Of a DNA stretch of 14,107 nucleotides, positions 13,552 to 14,107 are shown one piece after another; position 1 is the first letter of the stretch; each line of letters opens with the position of its first letter. The notes under the pieces were generated by a model. The model had not been told where the DNA came from. It saw only the letters and a list, made by a program, of their open reading frames with translations, and ran no database searches. Origin of the DNA: Bacillota bacterium (lineage in GTDB: Bacteria > Bacillota > Clostridia > Lachnospirales > Lachnospiraceae); contig JAEYRK010000055.1 in NCBI GenBank assembly GCA_023435645.1, positions 1 through 14,107 on the forward strand, read 5' to 3'. The position numbers and the translations under genes are program-made.

Positions 13552-14107
13552 ATGTTCAGTAAAGCGTATAGCGCTGCAATTCACGGAATTGACGGCTTGA
13601 TCGTTTCCGTGGAGGCCGACGTCAGTGATGGTCTGCCCCTGTTCGACATGGTCGGTTATCTGGGCTCCGAGGTAAAGGAGGCCAGAGAAAGGGTCAGGAT
13701 TGCCCTTAAGAATTCCGGCTATCAGTTACCAGCCAAACGCATCACAGTGAATCTGTCCCCGGCAGATATCAGAAAGGAAGGCACAGCCTTCGATCTTCCG
13801 GTCGCCATCGCAATTCTTACAGCCTTCGGTTATATTACGGAGGAACATCTGAAGGATTTCCTTATCATCGGAGAACTCAGCCTGAACGGTAATCTGAATA
13901 AAGTTAACGGCGTCCTGCCGATTGTTTACTCTGCGAAGCAGCAGGGCTTCTTAAAGTGCGTCGTTCCCAGAGAGAATGCCGAAGAAGGAGCCGTAGTAGA
14001 TGGAATTGAAACCTATGGTGTATCAAACCTCAAGGAGGCAGTCGATCTGATCAACGGGAAGGAGGCTACAGCACCGATAACGGTTGATATCAAAGAGCTT
14101 TTTCGGA
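13552..14107 (+). CDS. comM: YifB/ComM-family Mg-chelatase-like AAA+ ATPase (N-terminal part)
   Basis: This is the first 185 residues of a protein of about 510; the frame runs off the right edge. The N-terminal domain is the Lon-protease-like S5 fold typical of YifB/ComM. The start MFSKAYSAAIHGIDGLIVSV is followed by D-V-S-D-G-L-P-L-F-D-M-V-G and EVKEARERVRIALKNSGY, then KRITVNLSPADIRKEG, FDLPVAIAI and the GELSLNGNLNKVNGVLPI block. The AAA+ Walker motifs and Mg-chelatase C-terminal region lie beyond the window. In Gram-negative bacteria ComM is a helicase for branch migration in natural transformation; the role in Clostridia is not established. AAGGAG at 13540-13545 sets the ATG at 13552. The gene has its own promoter and is transcribed away from the fprA remnant. 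Confidence 0.95.
   Translation, partial: MFSKAYSAAIHGIDGLIVSVEADVSDGLPLFDMVGYLGSEVKEARERVRIALKNSGYQLPAKRITVNLSPADIRKEGTAFDLPVAIAILTAFGYITEEHLKDFLIIGELSLNGNLNKVNGVLPIVYSAKQQGFLKCVVPRENAEEGAVVDGIETYGVSNLKEAVDLINGKEATAPITVDIKELFR

Noticed and set aside
1..14107. CRISPR arrays, insertion sequences, tRNA genes or phage genes
   Set aside because: I found no regularly spaced repeats, transposase-like frames, cloverleaf sequences or phage-type proteins.

Overview
The window reads as chromosomal DNA from an endospore-forming anaerobic Clostridia, most likely a Lachnospiraceae relative (Lachnoclostridium/Anaerocolumna type). The reasons are the spoIIGA-sigE-sigG sporulation cluster, strong AGGAGG ribosome sites, a YlmC/YmxH sporulation protein, a clostridial-type flavodiiron protein remnant and moderate GC content. 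The genus is an inference; the phylum-level placement is firm. There are no tRNA or rRNA genes, transposases or CRISPR arrays.

Layout. (1) Positions 1-2123 hold the sporulation sigma cluster on the + strand: the C-terminal end of the protease SpoIIGA, its substrate pro-sigma E, and the forespore factor sigma G. A strong terminator follows at about 2261. (2) Positions 2124-2636 are non-coding. They contain an imperfect hairpin, that terminator, a sigma-A-like promoter and a leader RNA with mutually exclusive pairings. (3) Positions 2637-8507 are a metabolic and envelope block: a secreted lipoprotein with calcium-loop-like motifs, a full-length AcnA-type aconitase, a convergent ROK fructokinase whose stop codon lies 3 bp from the aconitase stop, and a membrane-anchored DUF4163/DUF3298-like (RsiV/PdaC-like) protein. 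The aconitase and the DUF3298-like gene are each preceded by sequences resembling sigma-E promoters. (4) Positions 8508-12024 are a carbohydrate module: a terminator, a good promoter with an imperfect palindrome beside it, an AraC-type regulator and, 72 bp downstream, a cytoplasmic GH3 beta-glucosidase. (5) Positions 12098-13036 on the - strand carry ylmC and nrdR, each with its own sigma-A-type promoter, ending in an elaborately folded terminator. (6) Positions 13149-13421 are the C-terminal remnant of an fprA flavodiiron protein whose first three quarters are gone. (7) From 13552 to the right edge is the N-terminal third of a YifB/ComM-family AAA+ protein, whose ribosome site lies inside a hairpin.

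How the parts fit. Forespore and mother-cell signalling runs from SpoIIGA to sigma E, then sigma G. ylmC, which follows sigG closely in Bacillus, is here about 10.7 kb away and inverted, so the intervening block looks like an insertion or rearrangement. The AraC/GH3 pair probably senses and hydrolyses an imported beta-glucoside, and the fructokinase feeds sugar into glycolysis. I see no large undescribed system. The best leads are the possible sigma-E control of aconitase, the switch-like lipoprotein leader and the decayed fprA.
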